From assembly GCA_020283715.1 (NCBI GenBank), contig JAIQCW010000240.1, positions 1 through 15,363 on the forward strand: a DNA stretch of 15,363 nt, given 5' to 3'. The translations under genes and the position numbers were made by a program. Shown one piece after another: positions 7,072 to 15,363 of this stretch. Within the stretch, counting starts at the first letter, position 1, and every line of letters begins with the position of its first letter. This stretch comes from Cytauxzoon felis. Taxonomy: Eukaryota > Apicomplexa > Aconoidasida > Piroplasmida > Theileriidae. Below the pieces are notes generated by a model, which was given only the letters and a program-made list of their open reading frames with translations, was not told the origin of the DNA and ran no database searches.

Positions 7072-9867
7072 ATGATGGGTTTAAAGAAAAAGATTATAGA
7101 TGAGACATCATCTGCTTATTCTATAGATGATGAATTATTGATGACGAGTGTAGCATTTACACCTCGTGATGGTGAATTGGAGATAAATGATGATTTTATA
7201 ATATTGGATGATGAGAATGGTAGATATGGAGGTGATGGGACATATATGGATGTTAATCATACATTATCTAATAAGAATACATATAATATAACACGTGATT
7301 TATTTTCGAGATGTTTAGCTTTGATATATTTTCTATCATTTCTAGTAGATTTCAATCAGATTGTAGGGATGGTTGGTTCGAATGGTGTATGGCCAGCTAT
7401 TGGACATACGGGTGATATAAATGTTATAAATGACAATAATATATGGGATTCAGTTAAGAAATTTCCATCTGTATTTATGCTATTGAATATATCAGACTTT
7501 ACATTAAATTTTGTAGCATTCTTAGGTGTATTGATAAGTTTATTGGTATTATTAACAGGATTTTGTGGTTGTTATACATTTTGTATTTTATGGATATTAA
7601 AATTATCATTACACACCATAATGACTACATTACCCGACAATGCATGTGATTTAATATTATTAGAATGTGGTTTTTTATCAATTTTTATATATTCCCCATT
7701 TAAAATGTTTGATTTACATACAGATAAATGGACTGTACCATTAATATGTCGTTGGTGTTTTAGATGGTTAGCTTATAGAATTGTATTCAGTTCTGGTATA
7801 TCAAAATTAAATAGTTTTAATGGTTGGTTAGATTTAAATGCATTTAAATTCTTATTAAAATCTATAGCATTACCAACCCCATTTACTTATTATTTCTATA
7901 AATTATCAAATTTTCACCCCATAATCAATGGATTAATGACGGGTTTATTATTATTTTATGAATGTGTATTATCTATATTTATAATAATCCCCATAAGACG
8001 TTGTCGTATAATAGGGGGTATATTAACAATAATTTATTCAATTTTCTTTACAATCATTGGTAATTTCGGTACATTTTATTTGACATTAGCGGTCGTATCA
8101 CTATTTTGTTTTGATGATGCAATCTTAGAACAAGTTATCAACAATAAATATAACATCTTCACAAAAGCCAGTAAATTAGCTAGAAGAGTATCAATAGATG
8201 TCATTGAAGACCTATTAGATGACGAAGTACCCACTTCCAACCTCAATGACCCACATGAACAACTGAAAGATGGTAGTGACAACTATAGTAATGGTGTTTC
8301 ACCTGATGTTACGTCTGTTCCACTCGGCGTGGAGTCCTCTTCCAATTTGTTATCCCAAAAGGGTGGAGCCACTCCCGGAGATCGTGGCGATATGGGGGTT
8401 TATGGGGATAAAAAACACAATAATGATAATTTACCCCATAATGCTTATGATAATCCCAATAGTCCGGGAAATAATCTATGGGAGTTTACGGGTGAAGTAA
8501 ACAAAGAGGGTGTCACACCTACTGGAAAGAGTTATCGTGGACATCATGCTCAATACAACCCTGGAATGGCTGTGGATGAAGATGAGAATGAGTTCACAAA
8601 TAATTTATTGAAAAAAATAACATACAAGGGTCATAAGGAATATATAAAGAAATTAGTATTTCCTGAGGATCGTTTATCGAGTATACCTACCGTATATCAT
8701 AATCCAATAAACTATGGTGTACAATTATTTTTTCTAGTAATGATAATATTATTATCATATAGCTGTATGAATAGCGATTATAATCGTAATTTAAAGGCCA
8801 TTGGTATATTTATATTTTGTTTATTGTTACAGGCACATTGTGAAGCTACATTAGTTTGTTTATTAATGGGGCAGTATACATTTTTTACCCTACAAGGATG
8901 GTTAATTATGGAAATGCTAATTAATGGTCCTAAACCATGGTCATTTTTATTATGGATCGGTATATTTGAACTACAATTAGGTTTAGCTATCACAATGAAT
9001 AATTTACAATTGATTTTCCGTACATTAATTCAATTATTTGTTATACAATATGTCATCTTCTATTCAACACCACTTGTATTAAAATCATTAATACATAATT
9101 ATAATATTAATAATGCCCCATTCGATATTATTAATTATTATGGGGGTGTTACTAAAGTCGCCCCATTTAGGTATGAAATTGTAGTGCAAGGAACGATGGA
9201 TAGTATAGTAACTAATAATACTAAATGGGAAGAATATAAATTTAAGTGTAAACCAAGTGATGTAGATATGAGGCCTTGTTTCTTAACATTTTATAATTAT
9301 GAGTTGGATTATATATTAAATCATGTATCACAATTGAATTTGTATAAAAATAGTGATAAAATCCCCATATATTTGGTAGAATTTATCAAAAAATTATTAT
9401 TAAATTCAAATGACACTATAAATTTGCTACAGTATAATCCTTTTAAGGATAGAAAACCCAAGTTTATAAGGATATTAAATTATCAGTACACATACGGCAA
9501 AGGCAACAGCTGGTATGATCGGAAATTTAAGAACGTAATCGTACCTCCCTTATATATACCACACGTCACATCTTCCGTACCCGAAAACTACCACAGAAAC
9601 CCGCAGGGCAAGCTAAATAAAAAGGCCTCCACGGCGAGTGGCAACGAAATACATCCTACAACCTCTCTTTCCACTCGCCGTGGCGGCTCTTCTAATTACC
9701 TATCCCTAAAGGGTGGAGCCACTCCCGGAGATCGTGGCGAAGGTGAGGTTGTAGAGGGTAGGGGTGTAGGTTCGAGTAGGAGTACTCGTGGGATGCCGTT
9801 AGAGATGGCGGACGAGTTTAATCATGTAATACCAAATGTAGATGGTTTAATTATAACTAGAAGTTAA
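7072..9867 (+). CDS. Lipase maturation factor (LMF1) family membrane protein with two in-frame repeat insertions
   Basis: Intact 931-aa frame from ATG 7072. LMF proteins are multi-pass ER membrane proteins; in animals they assist folding of secreted lipases. The core RWLAYRIVFSSGISKLNS followed by WLDLNAFKF and ALPTPFTYYFYKL (residues about 229-275) is the family signature. Hydrophobic segments lie near 76-98, 145-180, 285-345 and 547-690. The C-terminal soluble domain (about 700-825) has RYEIVVQGT, WEEYKFKCKPSDVDMRPCF, LLQYNPF and a late WYDRKF...VPPLYIP. Animal LMF1 is a little under 600 aa, so this protein is long. The surplus is an N-terminal acidic leader, a polar loop at 350-545 and a tail after 830. 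Loop and tail each carry a dispersed-repeat copy (8318-8388, 9669-9738) read in frame, both giving LSxKGGATPGDRG. The second ATG at 7075 is an equal start. Its client in a parasite is unknown. Confidence 0.9.
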   Translation: MMGLKKKIIDETSSAYSIDDELLMTSVAFTPRDGELEINDDFIILDDENGRYGGDGTYMDVNHTLSNKNTYNITRDLFSRCLALIYFLSFLVDFNQIVGMVGSNGVWPAIGHTGDINVINDNNIWDSVKKFPSVFMLLNISDFTLNFVAFLGVLISLLVLLTGFCGCYTFCILWILKLSLHTIMTTLPDNACDLILLECGFLSIFIYSPFKMFDLHTDKWTVPLICRWCFRWLAYRIVFSSGISKLNSFNGWLDLNAFKFLLKSIALPTPFTYYFYKLSNFHPIINGLMTGLLLFYECVLSIFIIIPIRRCRIIGGILTIIYSIFFTIIGNFGTFYLTLAVVSLFCFDDAILEQVINNKYNIFTKASKLARRVSIDVIEDLLDDEVPTSNLNDPHEQLKDGSDNYSNGVSPDVTSVPLGVESSSNLLSQKGGATPGDRGDMGVYGDKKHNNDNLPHNAYDNPNSPGNNLWEFTGEVNKEGVTPTGKSYRGHHAQYNPGMAVDEDENEFTNNLLKKITYKGHKEYIKKLVFPEDRLSSIPTVYHNPINYGVQLFFLVMIILLSYSCMNSDYNRNLKAIGIFIFCLLLQAHCEATLVCLLMGQYTFFTLQGWLIMEMLINGPKPWSFLLWIGIFELQLGLAITMNNLQLIFRTLIQLFVIQYVIFYSTPLVLKSLIHNYNINNAPFDIINYYGGVTKVAPFRYEIVVQGTMDSIVTNNTKWEEYKFKCKPSDVDMRPCFLTFYNYELDYILNHVSQLNLYKNSDKIPIYLVEFIKKLLLNSNDTINLLQYNPFKDRKPKFIRILNYQYTYGKGNSWYDRKFKNVIVPPLYIPHVTSSVPENYHRNPQGKLNKKASTASGNEIHPTTSLSTRRGGSSNYLSLKGGATPGDRGEGEVVEGRGVGSSRSTRGMPLEMADEFNHVIPNVDGLIITRS
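8318..8388 (+). repeat. Dispersed repeat, A-type module inside LMF coding sequence (loop copy)
   Basis: CCACTCGGCGTGG through GGGTGGAGCCACTCCCGGAG to ATCGTGGC, translated as PLGVESSSNLLSQKGGATPG then DRG at about residues 417-439 of the LMF protein. The module has one base more than the 9669 copy between left block and core, yet the core is read in the same frame. It falls in a polar loop between the two membrane halves, where an insertion would be tolerated. Confidence 0.88.
9629..9683. repeat. Perfect 13-bp inverted repeat
   Basis: CCACGGCGAGTGG (9629-9641) is the exact reverse complement of CCACTCGCCGTGG (9671-9683), with a 29-base loop. The right arm is the left block of the A-type repeat, so the left arm may be a remnant of a second, inverted repeat copy. 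It lies in the C-terminal tail coding region of LMF. Confidence 0.8.
9669..9738 (+). repeat. Dispersed repeat, A-type module inside LMF coding sequence (tail copy)
   Basis: TTCCACTCGCCGTGG through CTTCTAATTACCTATCCCTA and AAGGGTGGAGCCACTCC to GATCGTGGC, translated STRRGGSSNYLSLKGGATPG then DRG near residues 868-889. It is flanked by CTACAACCTC (9656-9665) and its reverse complement GAGGTTGTAG (9745-9754). Its left block also has a perfect 13-base inverted partner at 9629-9641. It is nearly identical to 1-50. Confidence 0.9.
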
Positions 9868-10028
9868 TTTAGTAAAAAAAATTACGTGTATATATGTTAT
9901 TTATGTTATGCCTTGGTAGTGTGTATGACGCGCCGGCATTGCGTCCATGTGTCATTGTAAATCTAGATTTGTTAATTTTATATTAAATGTATTAAAAATA
10001 AAATGTATATAATTTATAGATTAAAAAA

Positions 10029-11965
10029 ATGTCATTAAAAAAAGCGGCTAAAGATAGTAAGTTTGATAGTATATATGTATATTTATTACATTAGGGTTGT
10101 TATGGGCAATTAGACAGGTTGTTTTACCATATGGTAAAGTAATAATGGTAGTTGATGGTAAATGTTTGAAGATAATATCATCTTGTTGTGTAATGAGTGA
10201 TATATTGGATGAAGGTGTGGAATTGATTGAGTTGATTAATAAGAAGCGTCAGCCTATGAAATCTAAAAATGTAATATATATGTTATCAGATGATATAGAA
10301 TCTATAGATTTATTATTAGATGATTATAGAGTTGGTAAAGAGATGTATGGTAATTTATTTATAATATTTAATTATCATTTATCTAATGATGTCAATTTAC
10401 GTAAGATTGCTAATGTGATATCTATGGATCGTATATTAGGATGTGTAGAATTACATTTGAATTTTGTTCCATATGAGGATAATATATTTCATAGTTGTTT
10501 AGGTTTTACATTATTTGATATATATCCTAGATATTCTCGTAATTTAGTTGATTCTATATCATCTAGGATAGCTTCTGTATGTTCTGTATTGAATATTAAT
10601 CCAAGGATACGTTTTCAACGTTCAAAGTATGGTATATCAGAGGCTGTATCTAAATGTACATTAAATTTATTGAGTTCATTGAATATTAATGATGTATCAT
10701 GTGATTATTTATTAATATTAGAAAGATGTATAGATTTTAATCCAATCTTTATACATGAATATACATATCAAGCATTTGTATATGATATGTTGAATGTTCC
10801 ATGTTGTAGTAGATGGCAAGATAATGTTGTTGATGATTCTTGGGAATTTAAATTAATTACTAATGTTGATTCAAAGGAAATGAAAACAGCTATTTTATCA
10901 TCATATACTGATCAATTATGGGAAAGATATCGTCATTTACATATACAAGAGGTTAATAAATTAGTATTGAAAGAGATTGATGAATTTTCAAGAGATAAAA
11001 ATTTAGGTCCAACTTCTACAATTGATAAAAGGAATATATCAAATACATTAAGTCTAGTTAGGAAATTACCTCAAGTTCAATATCTATTAGAAAAATATTG
11101 GGCACATGTTAATATATCAGAATGTTGTTTTGATGTAGTTGAAAGATTATCAATGTTAGATGTTGGTAATGTAGAACAATTATTATCTACTGGTATGGAT
11201 AAGAATGGTAAAAGTCTAAGTAATACAAAAACATTACAACAATTAAATACTGTATTATGTAATGTTAATATTACAGAAGAACAGAAAATACGTTTGATGT
11301 TGTTATATGTAGTAAATTATAGAAATATCACCCGACAATGTATAGAAGGATTAATCGATGATGCAAGAATATCATTAGAAGGTAGAAGGGTCCTAGAATC
11401 ATTTATGAAATTAATAATGGGGTTTGATTGTACCAATTATGATGATAATGATAAAATCATACATTCAATTGAATTTAAATCAGAAATTAAAAGCTTCTAT
11501 AAGAAACGTTTACATGATTTAGAATATGAATTGTCAAGATTTATACCAGAATTTATACACGTTGTTAAAAAATTAATACAAGGTAAATTGAAACTGGATC
11601 TCTACCCATCAATCAATAAATTCGATCCGTCACCTATAAGTGATCTACAGGGACAATCAAGACAGGAAAATAAATTTAATGCTGCTTCAGATGATAAAAA
11701 TATAATATCACCCAATAAAAGAAATGATAATTACTCCAATAACTGGGGTATTGACAAAGTTGATGAAAATGAAGATGTAAAGGATAAACCAAAACTTATA
11801 ATCTATATAATCGGTGGAATAACATTCTCAGAATGTAGAGAAGTCTATAAAATGAATACAAACTTTAAAATCTATCTAGGTGGAGATACCATCATCATTC
11901 CCAGTAATATCATCAAAACGAATTATAATATAGAGAAGATGATGGAAGAAGATATATACACTTGA
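10029..11965 (+). CDS. Sec1/Munc18 (SM) family protein, two exons
   Basis: SM proteins bind syntaxin-type SNAREs and promote vesicle fusion. Most of the protein lies in one frame that has no usable ATG at its beginning. A first exon at 10029-10056 (MSLKKAAKD plus one base) joins across a GTAAGT...ATTAG intron (10057-10094, 38 nt) to exon 2 (10095-11965), giving MSLKKAAKDRLLWAIRQV, a typical SM start, and 632 residues in all. IISSCCVMSDILDEGVEL (about 36-53) is the Sec1/Munc18 domain-1 motif, which favours the plasma-membrane Sec1 type over Vps45 or Vps33. LLILERCIDFNPIFIHEYTY (from about 213) is the domain-2 hallmark. LIIYIIGGITFSECREV (from about 576) is the C-terminal motif. A polar stretch at about 525-570 precedes that motif. 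In parasites such a protein could serve secretory-organelle discharge, which is inference. The gene starts 161 bases after LMF on the same strand. Confidence 0.93.
10057..10094 (+). other. 38-nt intron of the Sec1/Munc18 gene
   Basis: GTAAGT at 10057 and ATTACATTAG ending at 10094. Removing it joins A and GG into an Arg codon and yields the expected N-terminus of the family. This fits the very short introns seen in the thioredoxin reductase gene. Confidence 0.85.
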
Positions 11966-12021
11966 GGTTATAACCAACTCTCTTCTACTCTTCTTACATC
12001 ATTTAGTACAACCTTATCTAC

Positions 12022-12096
12022 GTCTTGCAGACAGCTTCTCTATTTAGTTGTCCCTCCGCTTCCCATAGATCAGCTACGGGTTGTCCACTTGAGGTC
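12022..12096 (+). repeat. Dispersed repeat, B-type module, left arm of a long inverted pair
   Basis: Starts GTCTTGCAGACAGCTTCTCT then ATTTA (25 bases exactly complementary to 12394-12418), continues with a CTCCGCTTCCCATAGATCAG block and ends GCTACGGG, TCCACTTGAGGTCC as in the copies at 68-173 and 1399-1481. It begins 56 bases after the Sec1 stop codon. Confidence 0.85.
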
Positions 12097-12345
12097 CAAT
12101 CACTGTCATACACTTCTTCATTTTTACCTTCAAAATTTGAAGGAAATCTCAATTTCTGGGGATAACAATGACAATATCTCAATAAATACTGGATGTATTT
12201 CTAATATCAATACTTCATTCAAGAGGGATATGATGATTGTATTGAGTTTCCTGAATTCCACTAGGTCCTCAGTTATATTCATTGATTTATTCCTCCATAT
12301 GTGAATACCTCCACTTTAGCCATATCTCGCCGTGATTAGATTTAT

Positions 12346-12418
12346 AACCTCAAGTGAAACCTGGAAGCGATCTATGGGAGCTGGAAGGGGAAGTAAATAG
12401 AGAAGCTGTCTGCAAGAC
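12346..12418 (-). repeat. Dispersed repeat, B-type module, right arm of a long inverted pair
   Basis: On the minus strand it reads GTCTTGCAGACAGCTTCTCT, ATTTACTTCCCCTTCC, then CCCATAGATCGCTTCCAGG and CACTTGAGGTT. The first 25 bases match the left arm exactly and the rest imperfectly, so outer ends are better kept than inner ends. The spacer between the arms is about 250 bases. Confidence 0.83.
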
Positions 12419-12593
12419 AATGTAATGACTGATGGTAAGGAAGTTTATAGAATCTCAGGTGAATCTTTCATCATGTTCGTTCGGGTTAGTTATTGTGATT
12501 AAAGTGTATATTATGTCAAGTTTATGTTTAATCGTAATGTAGTATAATGTAATTTTTAATTTAATTTAATATTAATGTGAAATATATATAAGT

Positions 12594-15341
12594 TTAGTTA
12601 TTTATACATGGAAGGATATAATTTTTATTATGGGGGAATATGGGGTGATGTTGTGGGGAGAAGTAATAAGAATAGGATTCTATGGAAATAAACTGATAAA
12701 ATCCACAAATTTCAGAAAGTACATCCTTAGACGAATTAATTACTTTACTAAATATCCCTTGATTCGCCTTTTTTGTCGTCACTAAGTTGCATATCTTCCC
12801 ATCAATACAACTTTTTCCATTTGTTACACACTCCTTCAATTCAGATATACATTTATGTAATCCATCATATTTTGTATTCAAATTACACATCTTAGTCTGT
12901 ATATTTGTCAAACAACTAACTATACTCTCTATATGTTTCTCAATTTTCTCAGACCTCTCCTTAATTGCCTTCAATCCGCAATTTATGACGCAGGATAATA
13001 TATTAATCGGTTTATTTTCTTTACATCCGTTTTGTTTACACTCAGATTTCCCACAACAACATTTTCCAGTGCAGTTAGCAGAGCCTCCGCCAGTAGGGCA
13101 TGTACACCCACTCGCGTCACTCTGACCATTCCCATTAATAAATTTCCCTAGGGTTGTATTCAAATCCGTCAATGTTTTCGCAATAGTCTTACATTTATTA
13201 TTAGAAGTTTCAGTAGAACAAGTTTCAGACGTCCCTAATAGGAATTTCGTAAAGTTTGAGAAGCGATCGTTGACCTCACAACATTTTTTATCTCCATTAC
13301 ATTTGCAAGTTCCATTATCTGTACAACCATTACCATTACCAGCTTTAGTACACTTATTACAACATTCCTTAACAGCTCCATTTCCACATATATTTCCAAC
13401 TACATTAATGATATTCTCAGGCAACTTCTGCAATGTCTGATGTAAATTACCATTAGAAGCATCACTGCCAGAGTTAACATTACATGCATTCTTCAATTTA
13501 CAAATACTGGACTTCAAAACACACAAATAACACATTAATGAATCATTACCATTACCATCACTAGTTTTACAATTAATTCCCTCCGCGTTCAATTTCCCAA
13601 CCATCTTCCCAAAACATTCTTTACTCTTCTCATCACAGTCCTCACAATTACAATCCTTACATTTATAGAAACAACAGCATTCTCCTGCTTTACCACTTGT
13701 ACAAGCTGCACATCCGCACGTACATTGAGTAGAATCAGATTGAGTACATGTGCCAGTACCTCCGTTCATATATTGACTACATGCTGTATTAATATCTGTA
13801 CCACCATTGGTTCCACTACACCCATTATTAGCAGTAGGTTGACTTCCAGCCGAAGTTGCTTGAGCATTTTCACAGCTAGCACAACCAGCACCATTTGACG
13901 TCTCACCGCCAGAACTATCAGGCTTCCCATCACAACTAGACTCGTTTTTAATACCCTGAATTACACCATCAAGTCCATTCTTCTTCTCAATAACTTCCTT
14001 CAACTGCTTATCAATTGCATCCTTGTTAGTTTTAGCGATATTAGTAGATGGCTCAGTCTTAAGAGCTACAGATCTACAATCCTCAACCTTAACAAGGGGA
14101 GATATCATGGAGATTACATCAGAGAGTAGACCGTCACAATCATCTGTATCATCTAATCCTGTTTGTAGCAGTGTCACCACATCATCTAATTTACTGCTAT
14201 ATCTATGACAGGTACATGTCTTTAACCCTGTGTATTCAGCTTTAGCAATTTTACTGACTAACCATAACACTGTTTCAGCTGCAAAATCAGTTATTTGTCC
14301 AATTAACGATGGTTCTACATACACATTATATCCACATCCACAACTACTCTCCTCAACCATATAATCAGAGTTGATATAATTATTAAAATAGGAAGTTAAT
14401 AAATACATTGATCTAGTTAGGGATAATGATGGTATAGTTTTATATAAATCTACATCAGAAGCTCCTTTCATATAACCAATAATCTTACAATATCTATCAT
14501 GCAACGACACAATTGCTTGAAATAATTTATAGAATATAGTACATAAACATTTTCCCTCTACAGAACAACATCTATTACCACTTCCACACGTACATGATTT
14601 AATTGCATTATAATTCTTTTCTAAATTATCTATAATCTTTGTAAAATGCTCTCTTAATAAAGAGAACTCATGTATAATTCTCAGATATAATTGTAGACCT
14701 ATGAATCTCAAGACTATTGGATTTAGTAATTGAGGAGATATATCCTCATTCAATTGCATAATCAAACACTTAGCTTCCTTCTCACAGTGTTCCATAGTTT
14801 TCCTAATGAAATTTGTACATATCTCCTCTGAACGCGTACATTCATTACATTCTTTACACTCCTTCTTAATCTCCTCCAACACTTTACATATACTTGTATT
14901 TTTAGTTACTTTTTCACAAAATTTTTTAAAACCACATTCGTTATCATTCTGAACTTTAGCTTGAGTTTGAGTTTGTTGTTGCCCTGAGTTACATTGATTA
15001 GTTTCAGTTTGAGCTGCAGGAGTCTGTTGACAATTACTTGTTTGAGTAGCACCTGTTGCTGTACATGAAGGAGTATTAATAGGAGATGCGCATGTACTCG
15101 AAGGTGTTGATGATGTTCCAGTACTACAAGTATTAGATTGAGATTCACTAGGTTGACTAGGACTAGCTCCTTTACCTCCAGATGTTCCATCATTTCCCAC
15201 AGCTTTCTTTATACTCTCACAACTATTGATATAATCGGATAACATTGATAATAATAAAGTTTTATAATCTGATTCAATGACTTCTTCAGAGGAGCATGTA
15301 GTACCACCAATGGAATGGTAAACTGATAATAATTTATACAT
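12594..15341 (-). CDS. Cysteine-rich, antigen-like protein (at least 915 aa), 5' end possibly beyond window
   Basis: The first Met in view is at 15341-15339, but the frame is open through the window edge with no stop in the remaining 22 bases, so the true start may lie outside. No signal peptide is seen at this Met. Layout: residues 1-50 helical; about 51-133 low complexity rich in Ser, Thr, Gln and Pro with scattered Cys; about 135-440 helical with paired-Cys blocks (ECKECNEC, CTCGSGNRCC, CGCGYNVYVEP); about 500-600 Gly/Ser/Thr/Cys-rich with very dense Cys (GECCCFYKCKDCNCEDC); then CCNKCTKAG...CKCNGDKKCC and GKCCCGKSECKQNGC; and a helical Cys-spaced C-terminal part (about 790-870) with a short Tyr-rich tail. 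No obvious transmembrane segment. Such helical Cys-rich proteins with low-complexity inserts resemble piroplasm variant antigens of the Babesia VESA kind in general style only; I cannot assign it to that family. It converges on the Sec1 gene. Confidence 0.8.
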   Translation of the reverse strand: MYKLLSVYHSIGGTTCSSEEVIESDYKTLLLSMLSDYINSCESIKKAVGNDGTSGGKGASPSQPSESQSNTCSTGTSSTPSSTCASPINTPSCTATGATQTSNCQQTPAAQTETNQCNSGQQQTQTQAKVQNDNECGFKKFCEKVTKNTSICKVLEEIKKECKECNECTRSEEICTNFIRKTMEHCEKEAKCLIMQLNEDISPQLLNPIVLRFIGLQLYLRIIHEFSLLREHFTKIIDNLEKNYNAIKSCTCGSGNRCCSVEGKCLCTIFYKLFQAIVSLHDRYCKIIGYMKGASDVDLYKTIPSLSLTRSMYLLTSYFNNYINSDYMVEESSCGCGYNVYVEPSLIGQITDFAAETVLWLVSKIAKAEYTGLKTCTCHRYSSKLDDVVTLLQTGLDDTDDCDGLLSDVISMISPLVKVEDCRSVALKTEPSTNIAKTNKDAIDKQLKEVIEKKNGLDGVIQGIKNESSCDGKPDSSGGETSNGAGCASCENAQATSAGSQPTANNGCSGTNGGTDINTACSQYMNGGTGTCTQSDSTQCTCGCAACTSGKAGECCCFYKCKDCNCEDCDEKSKECFGKMVGKLNAEGINCKTSDGNGNDSLMCYLCVLKSSICKLKNACNVNSGSDASNGNLHQTLQKLPENIINVVGNICGNGAVKECCNKCTKAGNGNGCTDNGTCKCNGDKKCCEVNDRFSNFTKFLLGTSETCSTETSNNKCKTIAKTLTDLNTTLGKFINGNGQSDASGCTCPTGGGSANCTGKCCCGKSECKQNGCKENKPINILSCVINCGLKAIKERSEKIEKHIESIVSCLTNIQTKMCNLNTKYDGLHKCISELKECVTNGKSCIDGKICNLVTTKKANQGIFSKVINSSKDVLSEICGFYQFISIESYSYYFSPQHHPIFPHNKNYILPCINN

Positions 15342-15363
15342 TATAATATTATCCCTTGTATCA

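Larger units (their letters stand above)
11966..12593. other. Spacer between two converging genes, occupied by an inverted repeat pair
   Basis: It holds the 3' ends of the Sec1 gene (plus) and the Cys-rich gene (minus). The middle is two B-type repeat modules facing each other (12022-12096 and 12346-12418). No gene recognised; a 71-codon frame at 12089-12304 starts inside the repeat arm and has no coding-like features. Confidence 0.6.

Noticed and set aside
8318..9738. Repeat copies in LMF as introns rather than coding sequence
   Set aside because: Both are fully open in the LMF frame and no GT-AG pair neatly encloses either; the introns seen elsewhere here are 26-38 nt.
9925..9948. Small GC-rich hairpin ATGACGC / GCGTC-CAT between LMF and Sec1
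   Set aside because: Only 7 or 8 pairs with a bulge; too weak to claim against chance.
12089..12304. 71-codon plus-strand frame in the spacer of the inverted repeat pair
   Set aside because: It starts within the repeat arm, has no recognisable domain or signal peptide, and lies in an AT-rich spacer.
12787..13125. Plus-strand 112-codon frame
   Set aside because: Antisense to the Cys-rich gene, where rare stop complements make long shadows likely.

Overview
The window looks like nuclear DNA of a piroplasm (Apicomplexa), most likely the Theileria equi / T. haneyi side of the group. The grounds are an AT-rich background, tiny GT-AG introns (36, about 30 and 38 nt), and eukaryotic housekeeping genes (thioredoxin reductase, lipase maturation factor, Sec1/Munc18) interleaved with lineage-type multicopy antigen-like genes. 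The genus and species are inferred from the style of the protein families, not from a marker gene.

Layout from left to right. (1) 1-173: two modules of a GC-rich dispersed repeat. (2) About 218-883, minus strand: the 5' part of thioredoxin reductase in two clear exons plus a probable third that runs into the repeats. (3) 1399-1481: another repeat copy, then AT-rich spacer. (4) 1849-3892, plus strand: a tandem-domain antigen-like gene with no visible start and a one-base frameshift in a T5 run. (5) 4467-5348, plus strand: an intact 293-aa Ser/Ala-rich, two-halved protein of unknown function, possibly FAINT/DUF529-like. (6) 5397-5469: a repeat copy. (7) 5774-6573, plus strand: two Ala/Thr-rich helical reading frames that may be exons or remains of one gene. 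(8) 6770-6829: an imperfect stem-loop in a geneless stretch. (9) 7072-9867, plus strand: a 931-aa LMF1-family membrane protein with two copies of the repeat inside its coding sequence. (10) 10029-11965, plus strand: Sec1/Munc18 protein with a tiny first exon. (11) 12022-12418: two repeat copies facing each other around a 250-bp spacer. (12) 12594 to the right edge, minus strand: a very Cys-rich antigen-like protein whose frame stays open past the window.

The main observation is the dispersed repeat. Eight modules of two related types sit in 15 kb: between genes, at the broken end of the thioredoxin reductase gene, and twice in frame inside LMF, where both encode the same GGATPGDRG core. Two copies are flanked by inverted repeats whose sequence differs between copies while staying self-complementary, which suggests that a fold or terminal inverted repeat is kept. 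The housekeeping genes act in separate processes (redox balance, ER lipase maturation, membrane fusion); the others look like secreted or surface-exposed variable proteins.
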